DNA from: a virus
Strand: one strand, 5' to 3'
Length of the DNA stretch: 27,667 bases
Virus record (IMG/VR): IMGVR_UViG_3300010412_000065
Span: 1-27,667 of that record
Shown here: piece after piece, positions 7,730 through 15,839 of the stretch
How positions within the stretch are numbered: position 1 is the stretch's first letter
How the letters are laid out: each line of letters starts with the position of its first letter
Notes under the pieces: generated by a model
Seen by the model: only the letters and a program-made list of their open reading frames with translations
What the model was told of the DNA's origin: nothing
Databases searched by the model: none
Made by a program: the position numbers and the translations under genes

Positions 7730-8022
7730 TGGCACGAAACACGTTAGCCGGTAAATCAACGGGGAAAAGTAAGTCTGCAAAGTATTTCGCAGAAAATCCT
7801 GAAGCCAGGAAGAAAAAGAACGCGTACAATAAAAAGTACCATTCTTCGGAAGAACGCAAGAATTACAGAGCAAAGCTCAACAAAGCTAATAGGGATTCAG
7901 ACACCTATGGCAATAAAGACGGCATAGATAAATCCCATACGAAAACCGGCAAACTTGTTTCAGAAAAGCAATCTACTAATAGAGCCCGAAACGGCAAAGG
8001 AGGTAGACCAAAAAGAAAATGA
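7729..8022 (+). CDS. Basic phage protein with SHTKxGKL motif
   Basis: A 97-residue, highly basic protein. Its central part YHSSEERKNYRAKLNKANR is a basic helix, followed by GNKDGIDKSHTKTGKLVSEK and an NRARNGKGGRPKRK tail. The conserved-looking D-x-S-H-T-K-x-G-K-L ... E-x-x-S-x-N-R-A-R block is one I recall from large phage and virus genomes. Its His/Asn spacing is only loosely reminiscent of HNH nucleases, and the second Cys pair or metal ligands are lacking, so I do not call it a nuclease. It is the last gene before the terminator at 8053. Confidence 0.65.
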   Translation: MARNTLAGKSTGKSKSAKYFAENPEARKKKNAYNKKYHSSEERKNYRAKLNKANRDSDTYGNKDGIDKSHTKTGKLVSEKQSTNRARNGKGGRPKRK

Positions 8023-8052
8023 CCACCCTCACATGATTTTATTCAGTGAGCC

Positions 8053-8081
8053 AAGCGGAGGATACTGTTCTCCGCTTTTTT
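8053..8081 (+). terminator. Intrinsic terminator after the lysis/basic-protein unit
   Basis: The stem AAGCGGAG pairs perfectly with CTCCGCTT around a nine-base loop, followed at once by a run of six Ts. It lies 30 bases after the stop of the 7729 gene and ends the first transcript block. Confidence 0.85.
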
Positions 8082-8093
8082 ATTAAATAATAA

Positions 8094-8120
8094 TTAGTTA
8101 CGCATAATTTACTACCTTTA
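8094..8120 (+). promoter_or_regulatory. Possible Bacteroidota-type promoter
   Basis: Just after the terminator, TACCTTTA at 8113-8120 is close to the Bacteroidota -7 element TAnnTTTG. It is 20 bases before the start codon of the 8141 gene. The upstream element is weak (TTAG at 8094), and the spacing of 15 is short. A new transcription start is expected here from context. Confidence 0.35.
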
Positions 8121-8140
8121 CCTAATAAATATTTAAAATT

Positions 8141-8386
8141 ATGGCAGAGGAAACCAACCAAGAAGCTCAAGAAATTTCTCAAGAGCAAATCAAAGAATTG
8201 CGCGACATGCAAATTAAGTTCATGAAGGATCAATTGCCTGGATTGAAAATTCAAGAAGAATACTGCAAATTAAAGGCGCAAATTGCAGAACACATTTATA
8301 ATGAGCAAAAGTTTAAAATGGGTCTTGCTCATTTAAAGGCTCCACAACCGCAAGCACCAACCGAAGAATTAGAATCTAAAGAATAA
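8141..8386 (+). CDS. Small coiled-coil hypothetical protein
   Basis: An 81-residue acidic protein, nearly all predicted helix. Residues 10-60 have Glu/Lys/Gln-rich heptads (QEQIKELRDMQIKFMKDQLP), ending in a Pro/Gln/Glu tail. It is the first gene after the terminator at 8053 and is two bases from the next gene. No family is recognised. It could be an early-acting regulator of the packaging operon or a small virion protein; nothing in the sequence decides. Confidence 0.65.
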   Translation: MAEETNQEAQEISQEQIKELRDMQIKFMKDQLPGLKIQEEYCKLKAQIAEHIYNEQKFKMGLAHLKAPQPQAPTEELESKE

Positions 8387-8388
8387 TT

Positions 8389-8766
8389 ATGAAAGCACTT
8401 GTTGTAGACAAAAAAGTGCCGTTAAGCTTGTTCGATATTATTCGGTATCAGATACATTTTTACTGTTTCATAAATAATATCAGGATTGCTCCGGCACAAT
8501 TGGACGCATTGGCATATTTGGGAATGTGGGGAGAAATGAACATATCGGATTTCTGTCAACAAATAACCGATATTGAATTGTTTACGCACCCGCAAACGGT
8601 ACGGAATTTTGTAATCAAATGTGTAAAGGACGGGTATATTATCCGCAAGGGATTGGGGAATAAGAATATCGAATTGTCTGAATCATTTGAACTTCAAAAT
8701 GCAGGAACAATATTGATTAATTTGAAAGTGTATCATGTTGATCAAAGCGAAAGCCCTAATTCCTAA
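8389..8766 (+). CDS. Winged-helix-like hypothetical protein
   Basis: A 125-residue protein. Residues 39-90 read as a helix (LDALAYLGMWG), a second helix (ISDFCQQI), a candidate recognition helix (HPQTVRNFVIKCVKDGYI) and a basic wing (IRKGLGNKN), a layout typical of winged helix-turn-helix domains. The following gene overlaps it by 32 bases. It lies at the head of the packaging block, so a DNA-binding or regulatory job is plausible. The fold is called by eye and needs structural confirmation. Confidence 0.5.
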   Translation: MKALVVDKKVPLSLFDIIRYQIHFYCFINNIRIAPAQLDALAYLGMWGEMNISDFCQQITDIELFTHPQTVRNFVIKCVKDGYIIRKGLGNKNIELSESFELQNAGTILINLKVYHVDQSESPNS

Positions 8767-9109
8767 AGTAGCCAAGCAATTGCATATACCGGAAGAACTC
8801 GTAGAAGATGTGATCAACTTCTATTTTAAATCGGTACGCAAAAAGATTGAAAAACTTAGCACGGATAGAATAAGAGTAACAGGTCTGGGAGTTATTCATG
8901 TAAGGCCCGAAAAACTCAAGGAGTCAATTGACAAATTGAACAACGCTCTAAACTCCGAAAACGGTAAGAGTTTCAAGAGAATAGTAAAACGTAAAAAGCT
9001 TGAAGAAGCTTTAGAAGAACAGCAATTATTCATGTCAAAATTAATTGAAAATGGATCTATCAGTAATTTGGAAAAACAGAAGTCAAATCCTCGAAGGGAT
9101 AAAGAATAA
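8735..9109 (+). CDS. HU/IHF-like DNA-binding protein
   Basis: A 124-residue protein whose first 60 residues follow the HU/IHF core: two helices (ALIPKVAKQLHIPEELVEDV, then FYFKSVRKKIEKL) and the beta start D-R-I-R-V-T-G-L-G-V-I-H-V-R, matching HU's V-x-L-x-G-F-G-T-F-x-V. The DNA-wrapping arm with its Pro tip is not evident; a basic helical tail follows. IHF-like genes near the packaging genes are, as I recall, a feature of crAss-like phages. It may bend DNA at packaging or promoter sites. The gene overlaps both neighbours (32 and 59 bases), indicating tight coupling. Confidence 0.6.
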   Translation: MLIKAKALIPKVAKQLHIPEELVEDVINFYFKSVRKKIEKLSTDRIRVTGLGVIHVRPEKLKESIDKLNNALNSENGKSFKRIVKRKKLEEALEEQQLFMSKLIENGSISNLEKQKSNPRRDKE

Positions 9110-9359
9110 TGTCTTCAAAAAAGAATCAGTAGAAGCAATAGCAGCAGAAAGACAAAAAGCTTGTGATTCCTGCGATTTCATTGATCGTGAGGGCAGCCGT
9201 TGTCTTGTTCCCGGCACTCAACCTTGTTGTGGATCCTGCGGGTGTTCTCTGAAGTTGAAGTTACGCAGTTTGTCGTCAGAATGTCCAGAAGGTCATTGGG
9301 AAGCTGTGCTTACAGATGAAGAAGATTTAATGCACGAAGAACTTAATCCCGAAGAGTAA
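9051..9359 (+). CDS. Cys-rich, probable zinc-binding small protein
   Basis: A 102-residue protein. Residues 38-70 carry C-D-S-C, then a Cys in SRCLVPG, then CCGSCGCS and a later Cys in SSECPEG, enough for one or two zinc sites. The N-terminal third is helical and the C-terminus acidic. The start is ATG at 9051; a TTG two codons earlier is unlikely. It overlaps the HU-like gene by 59 bases and its stop shares bases with the nuclease start (TAATG). Position suggests a partner of the neighbouring nuclease or terminase, which is inference. Confidence 0.65.
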   Translation: MDLSVIWKNRSQILEGIKNNVFKKESVEAIAAERQKACDSCDFIDREGSRCLVPGTQPCCGSCGCSLKLKLRSLSSECPEGHWEAVLTDEEDLMHEELNPEE

Positions 9360-10195
9360 TGTTGAAGTTTGTCGAAGATGGCCATAAATATCTCAACGTA
9401 GATGAAGCTGATTCTTTCCAATGGGTGAGCGTTACCAGATTGGTTGAACAATTCAAGCAACCTTTCAATAAAGAAGAGGTAGCTCTACGTTGTTCCAAAG
9501 GAAAAAACCCCAAGTATGCAGGCAAGGATCCAAAAGAAATCATTGAAGCATGGGATAAAGAAAACGAAAGGGCTACCAAGTTGGGATCGTGGTATCACGC
9601 TCAAAGAGAAAAAGCAACTTTGGATTGTCACACTATTACCCGAGATGGGATAGAATTGCCAATTATCAATCCTTTGTATGAAGGAAAGATCAAACTTGCA
9701 CCGGAACAAACATTGGTTGAAGGAATTTATCCTGAACATCTTGTTTATTTACGATCCGCAAGTATTTGTGGTCAAGCAGACCGCATTGAAGTTGTAAATA
9801 ACCGAGTGGATATTTATGATTACAAAACCAGCAAAGAAATCAAAACCCGAGGTCATGAATTTTGGGATGGTACTCGTAAAATGATGACCGGTCCGCTAAG
9901 ACATTTGGAAGATTGCGAATTCAATCATTATGCTCTCCAATTAAGCGTATACATGTACGTCATTTTGAAGTACAACTACAACTTAGAACCTGGCGTATTG
10001 GAAATTCATCATGTAGAATTTGAAATAGAAAGTACGGATAAATTCGGATATCCAATTTACGCTACGGATCCATTAGGTGAACCAATCATTAAAAAGATCA
10101 ACCCAATTCAACTTCCATATCTGAAAAAAGAAGTAATTTCAATGTTGAAGTGGTTGGAAATTAATAAGAAACAAGTCCTCTACAATGCACATTAG
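9359..10195 (+). CDS. PD-(D/E)XK nuclease, RecB/Cas4-like
   Basis: A 278-residue protein with the full RecB-type motif order: His80 in GSWYHAQRE, Glu121 in the VEGIYPEH strand, Asp141 in GQADRIEVV, Asp154-x-Lys156 in IYDYKTSK, and Gln194-xxx-Tyr198 in YALQLSVY. These residues bind metal and cut DNA in the RecB, Cas4 and lambda exonuclease class. There is no Cys cluster of the iron-sulphur Cas4 type within it. The gene lies two genes before the terminase and is coupled by overlaps on both sides. It may trim DNA ends for recombination, replication or packaging, or degrade host DNA. Confidence 0.8.
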   Translation: MLKFVEDGHKYLNVDEADSFQWVSVTRLVEQFKQPFNKEEVALRCSKGKNPKYAGKDPKEIIEAWDKENERATKLGSWYHAQREKATLDCHTITRDGIELPIINPLYEGKIKLAPEQTLVEGIYPEHLVYLRSASICGQADRIEVVNNRVDIYDYKTSKEIKTRGHEFWDGTRKMMTGPLRHLEDCEFNHYALQLSVYMYVILKYNYNLEPGVLEIHHVEFEIESTDKFGYPIYATDPLGEPIIKKINPIQLPYLKKEVISMLKWLEINKKQVLYNAH

Positions 10196-10700
10196 ACTTT
10201 TTGAATTAGACGGCCGCACGGTTAAACCAACTGAACATTGTTATATGATCAGCTGGCTTAAAAGGATTATCGAAGATTATCCCGAGAATCACGTAAAAGT
10301 ATTCGCGTACATTTACTACACAAGTTATCTCGGGCCGGATAACCCATATTTCAATGTTCCGGAACTTGATAGGGATGACAAAATTGTTCGCGATTTGCAA
10401 CCTGATTTCAATATTGAGGATCCCGCTATAGTTTATGCCATCGATAGATGTAAGGAATTGTTCACTACTCCTACAATGAGATCGTATGATGCTATCAAAA
10501 CAATGCTTGAGAATCTGAATACATATCTGAAAACAACGGAGATTACCGATGGCCGGGATGGAAACATTGGAGCTTTGCTACGTGTTGCCAAAGAATTCAG
10601 AAGTGTTCGGGAATCATTCAAGGGTGTTTACGATGATGTTCAAGAAGAGAACAAAGTGAGAGCCCGAGGTAGTTCTAAACTTCCATATGACCTAAAGTAA
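10185..10700 (+). CDS. Conserved-looking protein next to the terminase (candidate small subunit)
   Basis: A 171-residue protein, mostly helical with a basic C-terminal tail (KVRARGSSKLPYDLK). It begins inside the nuclease gene (11-base overlap) and its stop overlaps the terminase start (TAATG). Small terminase subunits commonly sit at this spot and are helical proteins of 140-200 residues. I see no clear helix-turn-helix at the N-terminus, which they usually have. A terminase-associated role is therefore inference from position and size. Confidence 0.5.
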   Translation: MHIRLFELDGRTVKPTEHCYMISWLKRIIEDYPENHVKVFAYIYYTSYLGPDNPYFNVPELDRDDKIVRDLQPDFNIEDPAIVYAIDRCKELFTTPTMRSYDAIKTMLENLNTYLKTTEITDGRDGNIGALLRVAKEFRSVRESFKGVYDDVQEENKVRARGSSKLPYDLK

Positions 10701-12931
10701 TGATTAAATACGATCCCAAAAGAATAGGAGAGATTTACGAAAACATACCTTGTTGGAATAATGGGGTATGGGAATTGGTTTCTTTTGATTCCCGTGAGCA
10801 ATTTGCAGATACATTGGAATCTGAATATTTCAAAGAACCTGGAGAATATAACTTGGATGATATCGTTTACGAGTTTAAATCTCAAGCCATAAAATTTGAA
10901 CGGGATGACTACTATTGCGATTTCCTTGAGGGATCGATGGATTTTGAAGATTATTGGGATTTTGAAAAATTGAAATCGCGAAAAGGTGTCTTCTATTGGA
11001 ACGGGGAAAACAAATACTACTTATCAAGGTATTACTACTTCTGGATCAATTTCCTTCCAATTATCGATAAGGTAAAAAAGGTGCGAAGACTCAATGATAT
11101 TTGGGACACTCAAATATGGATGGACTTATACGAGTTCATAGGTGAACTGAAATACCTTCACGGAGTTGTTTTAAAGAAACGACAGTTTGGATCATCTTTG
11201 TATCACGTAGCCAAATTGATAAATCTTCTTTGGTTTGAAGACGCTCCAGTATTAAAAATGGGGGCATCGTTGGATGCTTACCTGACAGGTGTTAACGGAT
11301 CATGGAAATTTGCTCAAATGTACCGAACTCACCTAAACAAACATACAGCTTGGACAAGAGAAATGAACCCGGGTACAGTAGGGGAATGGGTTCAAAAACA
11401 AGAAGTAAACGAAGGGGGTAGAAAATACGATGTTGGTCTTATGGGAACTCTTCAAACTACATCTTTCCAACAATCGGATACAGCTGGTGTAGGGGGTCTA
11501 ACTACTATGTTCTTTTATGAAGAAGCCGGTATTGCCCCGAGGATGGACAAAACCTTGGAATTCTTGTTGCCTGCTATGGATGCAGGGGATATTAGAACCG
11601 GTTATTTTGTTGCCGCGGGAACCGTGGGTGATTTGGATCAGTGTAAACCATTGAAGACCTTTATTTACAAAGCCAAGGCAAACGGTTTTTATACAATCAA
11701 AAACAAGCATGTCAATTGGAAAGGTAGCATTCAAGAAACGGGATTGTTTGTACCCGAACAATATTCAATGCCGCCGTATATTGACAAATTTGGCAATTCT
11801 TTAGTTGAGGCCGCTACGGAAAGATTACTGGAACTGTATGCCGAATGGGAAAGAGATCTTGAACCCGAGGTGTGCCAAATCCGTAAATCTCAGCGACCTA
11901 TCAACATGCAAGTTGCATTTGCAGCAAGATCGGAATCAAGATTCCCTTTGGCATTGGTTGAAAGTCACAAATTGGAAGTAGATGACGGAAAGTATCCTTA
12001 CGAATTGATAGATCTGTCAGAAAAGGTTGATGGAACTATTGAAGCCAAATTGACAACCAAACCTCCAATACGAGATTTCCCGGTTGATAAAAAGATGGTT
12101 GATAAATCGGGATCCATTGTTGTATGGGAACGTCCAGATGAAAAACCTGAATGGGGTGTGTACTATGCCTCTATTGACCCCGTTTCCGAAGGTAAAACAA
12201 CTTCATCGGAATCCCTTTGTTCAATCTTTGTTTACAAAAATCCTGTACAGGTAACCCGATTTGAAAATGGAAGATCGCAAACTTTCATTGAAGGAGATAA
12301 GGTTGTTTGTTCATGGGCCGGTAGATTTGATGACATTAACGATACCCATAAACGATTGGAACTTATTATTCGATGGTATAACGCTTGGACTTTGGTTGAA
12401 GCAAACGTATCGTTATTCATTTTGTATATGATCCACCACAGGTTACAAAAATACCTGGTTCCTAAGAGTGAAATGATCTTCCTTAAAGAACACGGATTTA
12501 ATAATTCAAGTCACCAAGAGTACGGATGGAAGAACACCGGAACTCTATTTGTCAATAACCTACTCACTTATTTGATTGAATCTCTAAAAGAGAAAATTGC
12601 CGAAGAAACTGATGAAAATGGCAACGTGATCAAAGTCAAGTATGGAATAGAAAGAATTCCTGATACTATGGCATTAGAAGAAATGAAGCAGTATGAACAC
12701 GGACTAAACGTTGACCGCCTTATCTCTTTATCAGCTCTGATAGCCTTTGTAAAACTTCAAAATGCCAACAAAGGCTTCAAAAAGAGAATTGAAAGTATGG
12801 ACAACGAACACTTGCATAATTCGGATAAAATTTATAAATTAAATAAGAACGCTCCGTTCAAAAATATTGGCCGGGGTGGAACTGGTTTTGATATGAAGAA
12901 GAATAGAAACCCTTTTAGAAGATTAAGATAA
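10700..12931 (+). CDS. terL: Terminase large subunit (TerL)
   Basis: A 743-residue packaging ATPase/nuclease. The ATPase part has a P-loop-like LKKRQFGSS (158-166), in which the usual Lys of GK[ST] is Ser, and a Walker B-type TTMFFYEEAG (268-277) with Glu274/275. The nuclease domain starts near 485 with YYASIDPVSEG (Asp493), then TLVEANVS (Glu567), and NVDRLISLSALIAF (Asp672), the three acidic residues of the RNase H-like fold. It pumps DNA into proheads through the portal. The length and the RQxxSS loop recall crAss-like TerL proteins. It is coupled to the upstream 171-residue protein and followed two bases later by the portal gene. Confidence 0.88.
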   Translation: MIKYDPKRIGEIYENIPCWNNGVWELVSFDSREQFADTLESEYFKEPGEYNLDDIVYEFKSQAIKFERDDYYCDFLEGSMDFEDYWDFEKLKSRKGVFYWNGENKYYLSRYYYFWINFLPIIDKVKKVRRLNDIWDTQIWMDLYEFIGELKYLHGVVLKKRQFGSSLYHVAKLINLLWFEDAPVLKMGASLDAYLTGVNGSWKFAQMYRTHLNKHTAWTREMNPGTVGEWVQKQEVNEGGRKYDVGLMGTLQTTSFQQSDTAGVGGLTTMFFYEEAGIAPRMDKTLEFLLPAMDAGDIRTGYFVAAGTVGDLDQCKPLKTFIYKAKANGFYTIKNKHVNWKGSIQETGLFVPEQYSMPPYIDKFGNSLVEAATERLLELYAEWERDLEPEVCQIRKSQRPINMQVAFAARSESRFPLALVESHKLEVDDGKYPYELIDLSEKVDGTIEAKLTTKPPIRDFPVDKKMVDKSGSIVVWERPDEKPEWGVYYASIDPVSEGKTTSSESLCSIFVYKNPVQVTRFENGRSQTFIEGDKVVCSWAGRFDDINDTHKRLELIIRWYNAWTLVEANVSLFILYMIHHRLQKYLVPKSEMIFLKEHGFNNSSHQEYGWKNTGTLFVNNLLTYLIESLKEKIAEETDENGNVIKVKYGIERIPDTMALEEMKQYEHGLNVDRLISLSALIAFVKLQNANKGFKKRIESMDNEHLHNSDKIYKLNKNAPFKNIGRGGTGFDMKKNRNPFRRLR

Positions 12932-12933
12932 TT

Positions 12934-15702
12934 ATGCAAATCAAAAACGCATTACAAATTAGAGATGAAGGAGGAACTCCTGATCCAAGGGGGTTTAATT
13001 CATTTACCCAACCTATTCAATTTTTATCAAAAGAAGAAAAGGATGAAAGATGGGCTCAACACAATTTAGATTGGTTAGAGTGGCAAGGAGTTAAACAGCT
13101 CCGTTATAGTGCACGCCGTCTTCTCAAAAACTACAAATTAGCAAAAGGAACTATTGACAAATCGGATTACATTCCAACACCGGAAATAAACGATATGTCC
13201 GAATTGGTTGATTTGCTACAATCGGATTTCGTCAATGACAATACTGAAAACTCTGCGATGGAGTTGAAGTTCTATCCGATCATTCCTAATGTAATCAATG
13301 TTTTGGTAGCCGAGTTTGCTAAACGAAACACTAAAATTGATTACCGGGCAGTTGATGAATATTCGTACAACGAGATCCTTACAAATAAAATGGCGGAAAT
13401 TGAATCCGTATTATTGGAGGATGCTCAAAGCAAACTGATTGCAAAAATGGTGGAAATGGGAATGGATCCTAATTCCGAAGAAGCACAGCAACAGTTTGAT
13501 CCGGAAGTAATGAAAAAGCTTCCAGAAATTGAAGAATTTTATTCTAAGACATATCAAACTCTTGGAGAACGTTGGGCTGTAAAACAACATCAAGTTGATA
13601 CCAACAGATTCCATTTGGATGAACTTGAAGAGATTGCGTTCAAGGACATGCTTATTACCGATAGAGAGTTTTGGCATTTTAGAATGTTGGAAGAAGATTA
13701 CATGGTTGAATTATGGAACCCGGTTCTTACATTCTACCATAAATCTCCAGATGTAAGATACATTTCTCAAGGAAGTTGGGTAGGTAAGATTGATATGATG
13801 ACCTTATCCGATGTAATTGACTATTATGGTCCATTCTTGAATACGGATCAGTTGGCACAACTTGAACACTTATATCCTGTACGCGCGGGAAGGTATCTAC
13901 TGGATGGAGTTCAAAATGATGGTTCTTTCTACAATCCTCAATTACCTCATGAAAAGAACTTGGCTCCATCTCTTCAAATGAAGCAATGGTTGTCGTGGAA
14001 TGAAAACGCATATAATCCCGATGATATTATTGCGTGGATTATTGGACAGAGTGAGCATACAGGAATGCTTCACGATCACCAAATGCTTCGTGTAACAACG
14101 GCATATTGGAAATCACAGCGTAAGGTAGGGTATCTTACAAGCATCAATGAAGGAGGAGAAGTTGTAGTAGATATTGTTGACGAAAACTACGTTATTTCAA
14201 ACAACCCTATCTACAACAACAAGTTCGATAAGAGAAAGAATGCTGAAACTTTGGTATTTGGAGATCATATCGAATGGATATGGATTAACCAGGTATGGGG
14301 TGGTGTAAAAATTGGACCAAACCGTATGGTATTCCAAGATACCTTGGACAAAGATGACATGTTGCCTATTTACATCGGAATCAATACCAACAAAATTGGC
14401 CCGATGCGTTTCCAATTCAAAGGAGATGATTCATTGTATGGTTGCAAACTTCCTGTAGAAGGTAAGGTATTCACGGAACGTAACACTAAGTCAACAGCTT
14501 TAGTTGATTTGATGAAACCGGCTCAAATTGGATTCAACCTGGTTAATAACCAAATTGCCGACATTCTTATTGATGAAATAGGAACAGTGATTGCTTTGGA
14601 TCAGAATGCTTTACCTCGTCATTCTTTGGGTGAAGATTGGGGCAAAGGAAACTATGCTAAAGCTTATGTTGCCATGAAGGACTTTTCAATCCTTCCATTG
14701 GATACGTCTATTACCAATACTGAAAATGCTCTGAACTTCTCACATTACCAAACGTTGAACTTGGAGCAGTCACAAAGATTGATGACGCGTATTCAAATGG
14801 CAAACTTCTTCAAGCAACAGGCATTAGAAGTGATTGGGATTACTCCTCAACGATTAGGTCAGCAAATAGGACAAACCGATACGGCCCGAGGAGTAGAACA
14901 AGCTGTGGCCGGTTCCTATGCTCAAACTGAAATGTACTTCATTCAGCATTCAGACTACTTGATGCCGAGAGTACACCAAATGAGAACCGATCTTGCTCAA
15001 TATTACCATTCTCAAAAACCATCTGTTCGTTTACAGAACATGCTGGCAAATGATGAACGGACATTCTTTGAAATCAACGGTACAGATCTCCTATTAATCG
15101 ATCTCAATGTATTCTGCAGAACCAACGCAAATCATCGAGCAATAATGGAAAAGATTCAGCAGTTGGCTGTACAAAACAATACTTCCGGAGCATCTATCTA
15201 TGAATTAGGAGAGGTAATGAGTGCCGACTCGTTAGGTACACTCAATATCAAGCTGAAAGAGATGGAAGTCAAGGCTGAAGAACGAGCACAAGCACAAGCT
15301 CAACAAGAACAGCAATTGGAAGAAATGAAGATCCAAGCTCGTAAGGAAGAAATGAAAATGCAGCAGGATCACGAATCCCGAGAAAAGGAAAAAGACCGCA
15401 GAGCAAGACTTATGGAAGCAGAAATCAAAGCTGCGGGTTATGGTGCTATGCAAGATGTTAACCAAAACCAACAGTCTGATTTTATGGACGTTCTCCAGCA
15501 AGTTAAATCTTCAGAGGAATATCAAGACACTATGAGTCTTAAACGTGAAGCTGAAAACAATAAAACAAGTGTAGCAAATAGAAAGTTGGACTTGGAACAG
15601 CAGAAAATTGAAGTGGCTCGCCAGGATTCAGAAAACAGACTGAAGATTGCCCGAGAAAATCAAACTAAAAGTGAAATAGAAAGCAAGAAGAAAAATAAAT
15701 AA
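12934..15702 (+). CDS. Portal protein
   Basis: A 922-residue protein directly after TerL. Residues about 630-690 have ITPQRLGQQIGQTDTARGVE and then SYAQTEMYFIQHSDYL, which resembles the region I recall in crAss-like portal proteins. The last 150 residues are a long Gln/Glu/Lys coiled coil (AQAQQEQQLEEMKIQARKEE), longer than most portals need. The portal forms the dodecameric ring at the head vertex through which TerL packages DNA and to which the connector binds. Identification rests on order, size and the motif; the coiled coil may face the inside of the head. Confidence 0.8.
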   Translation: MQIKNALQIRDEGGTPDPRGFNSFTQPIQFLSKEEKDERWAQHNLDWLEWQGVKQLRYSARRLLKNYKLAKGTIDKSDYIPTPEINDMSELVDLLQSDFVNDNTENSAMELKFYPIIPNVINVLVAEFAKRNTKIDYRAVDEYSYNEILTNKMAEIESVLLEDAQSKLIAKMVEMGMDPNSEEAQQQFDPEVMKKLPEIEEFYSKTYQTLGERWAVKQHQVDTNRFHLDELEEIAFKDMLITDREFWHFRMLEEDYMVELWNPVLTFYHKSPDVRYISQGSWVGKIDMMTLSDVIDYYGPFLNTDQLAQLEHLYPVRAGRYLLDGVQNDGSFYNPQLPHEKNLAPSLQMKQWLSWNENAYNPDDIIAWIIGQSEHTGMLHDHQMLRVTTAYWKSQRKVGYLTSINEGGEVVVDIVDENYVISNNPIYNNKFDKRKNAETLVFGDHIEWIWINQVWGGVKIGPNRMVFQDTLDKDDMLPIYIGINTNKIGPMRFQFKGDDSLYGCKLPVEGKVFTERNTKSTALVDLMKPAQIGFNLVNNQIADILIDEIGTVIALDQNALPRHSLGEDWGKGNYAKAYVAMKDFSILPLDTSITNTENALNFSHYQTLNLEQSQRLMTRIQMANFFKQQALEVIGITPQRLGQQIGQTDTARGVEQAVAGSYAQTEMYFIQHSDYLMPRVHQMRTDLAQYYHSQKPSVRLQNMLANDERTFFEINGTDLLLIDLNVFCRTNANHRAIMEKIQQLAVQNNTSGASIYELGEVMSADSLGTLNIKLKEMEVKAEERAQAQAQQEQQLEEMKIQARKEEMKMQQDHESREKEKDRRARLMEAEIKAAGYGAMQDVNQNQQSDFMDVLQQVKSSEEYQDTMSLKREAENNKTSVANRKLDLEQQKIEVARQDSENRLKIARENQTKSEIESKKKNK

Positions 15703-15720
15703 TTCGAGGTATCTGTTTTG

Positions 15721-15741
15721 TTTTAGATATATACTGCGATT
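15721..15741 (+). promoter_or_regulatory. Candidate phage promoter motif, copy 2
   Basis: The 137-base gap before the scaffold gene holds TTTTAGATATATACTGCGAT, resembling the AT-rich motifs before 2300, 21271 and 26024. About 100 bases follow before the start codon, much longer than for the other copies, and include more AT-rich DNA and the repeated leader at 15814. I see no gene or RNA in the gap. Confidence 0.35.
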
Positions 15742-15813
15742 TTTTTAAATTCCCAACTATAAATATTTAACTATTAATTGTTTAATCAGAGCGATTATGC
15801 TTAAATTATAATA

Positions 15814-15839
15814 TGTCAAACACATAAAAACCAACAAAA
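15814..15839 (+). promoter_or_regulatory. Repeated A-rich leader, copy 1
   Basis: The 14-base word TAAAAACCAACAAA lies one base before the scaffold ATG, within a leader that begins TGTC and includes CACATAAAAACC. The same word occurs before 23553 and, with one extra A, before 18835. It contains no Shine-Dalgarno sequence and may be a phage translation enhancer. Confidence 0.55.

Noticed and set aside
7729-8022. HNH nuclease reading of the SHTKxGKL protein
   Set aside because: His/Asn spacing is only loosely similar, and the expected second His and metal-binding residues are absent.
15703-15839. Possible tRNA or small RNA in the longest gap
   Set aside because: No cloverleaf, no conserved T-loop and no strong hairpin was found; the gap is mostly AT-rich promoter/leader-like DNA.
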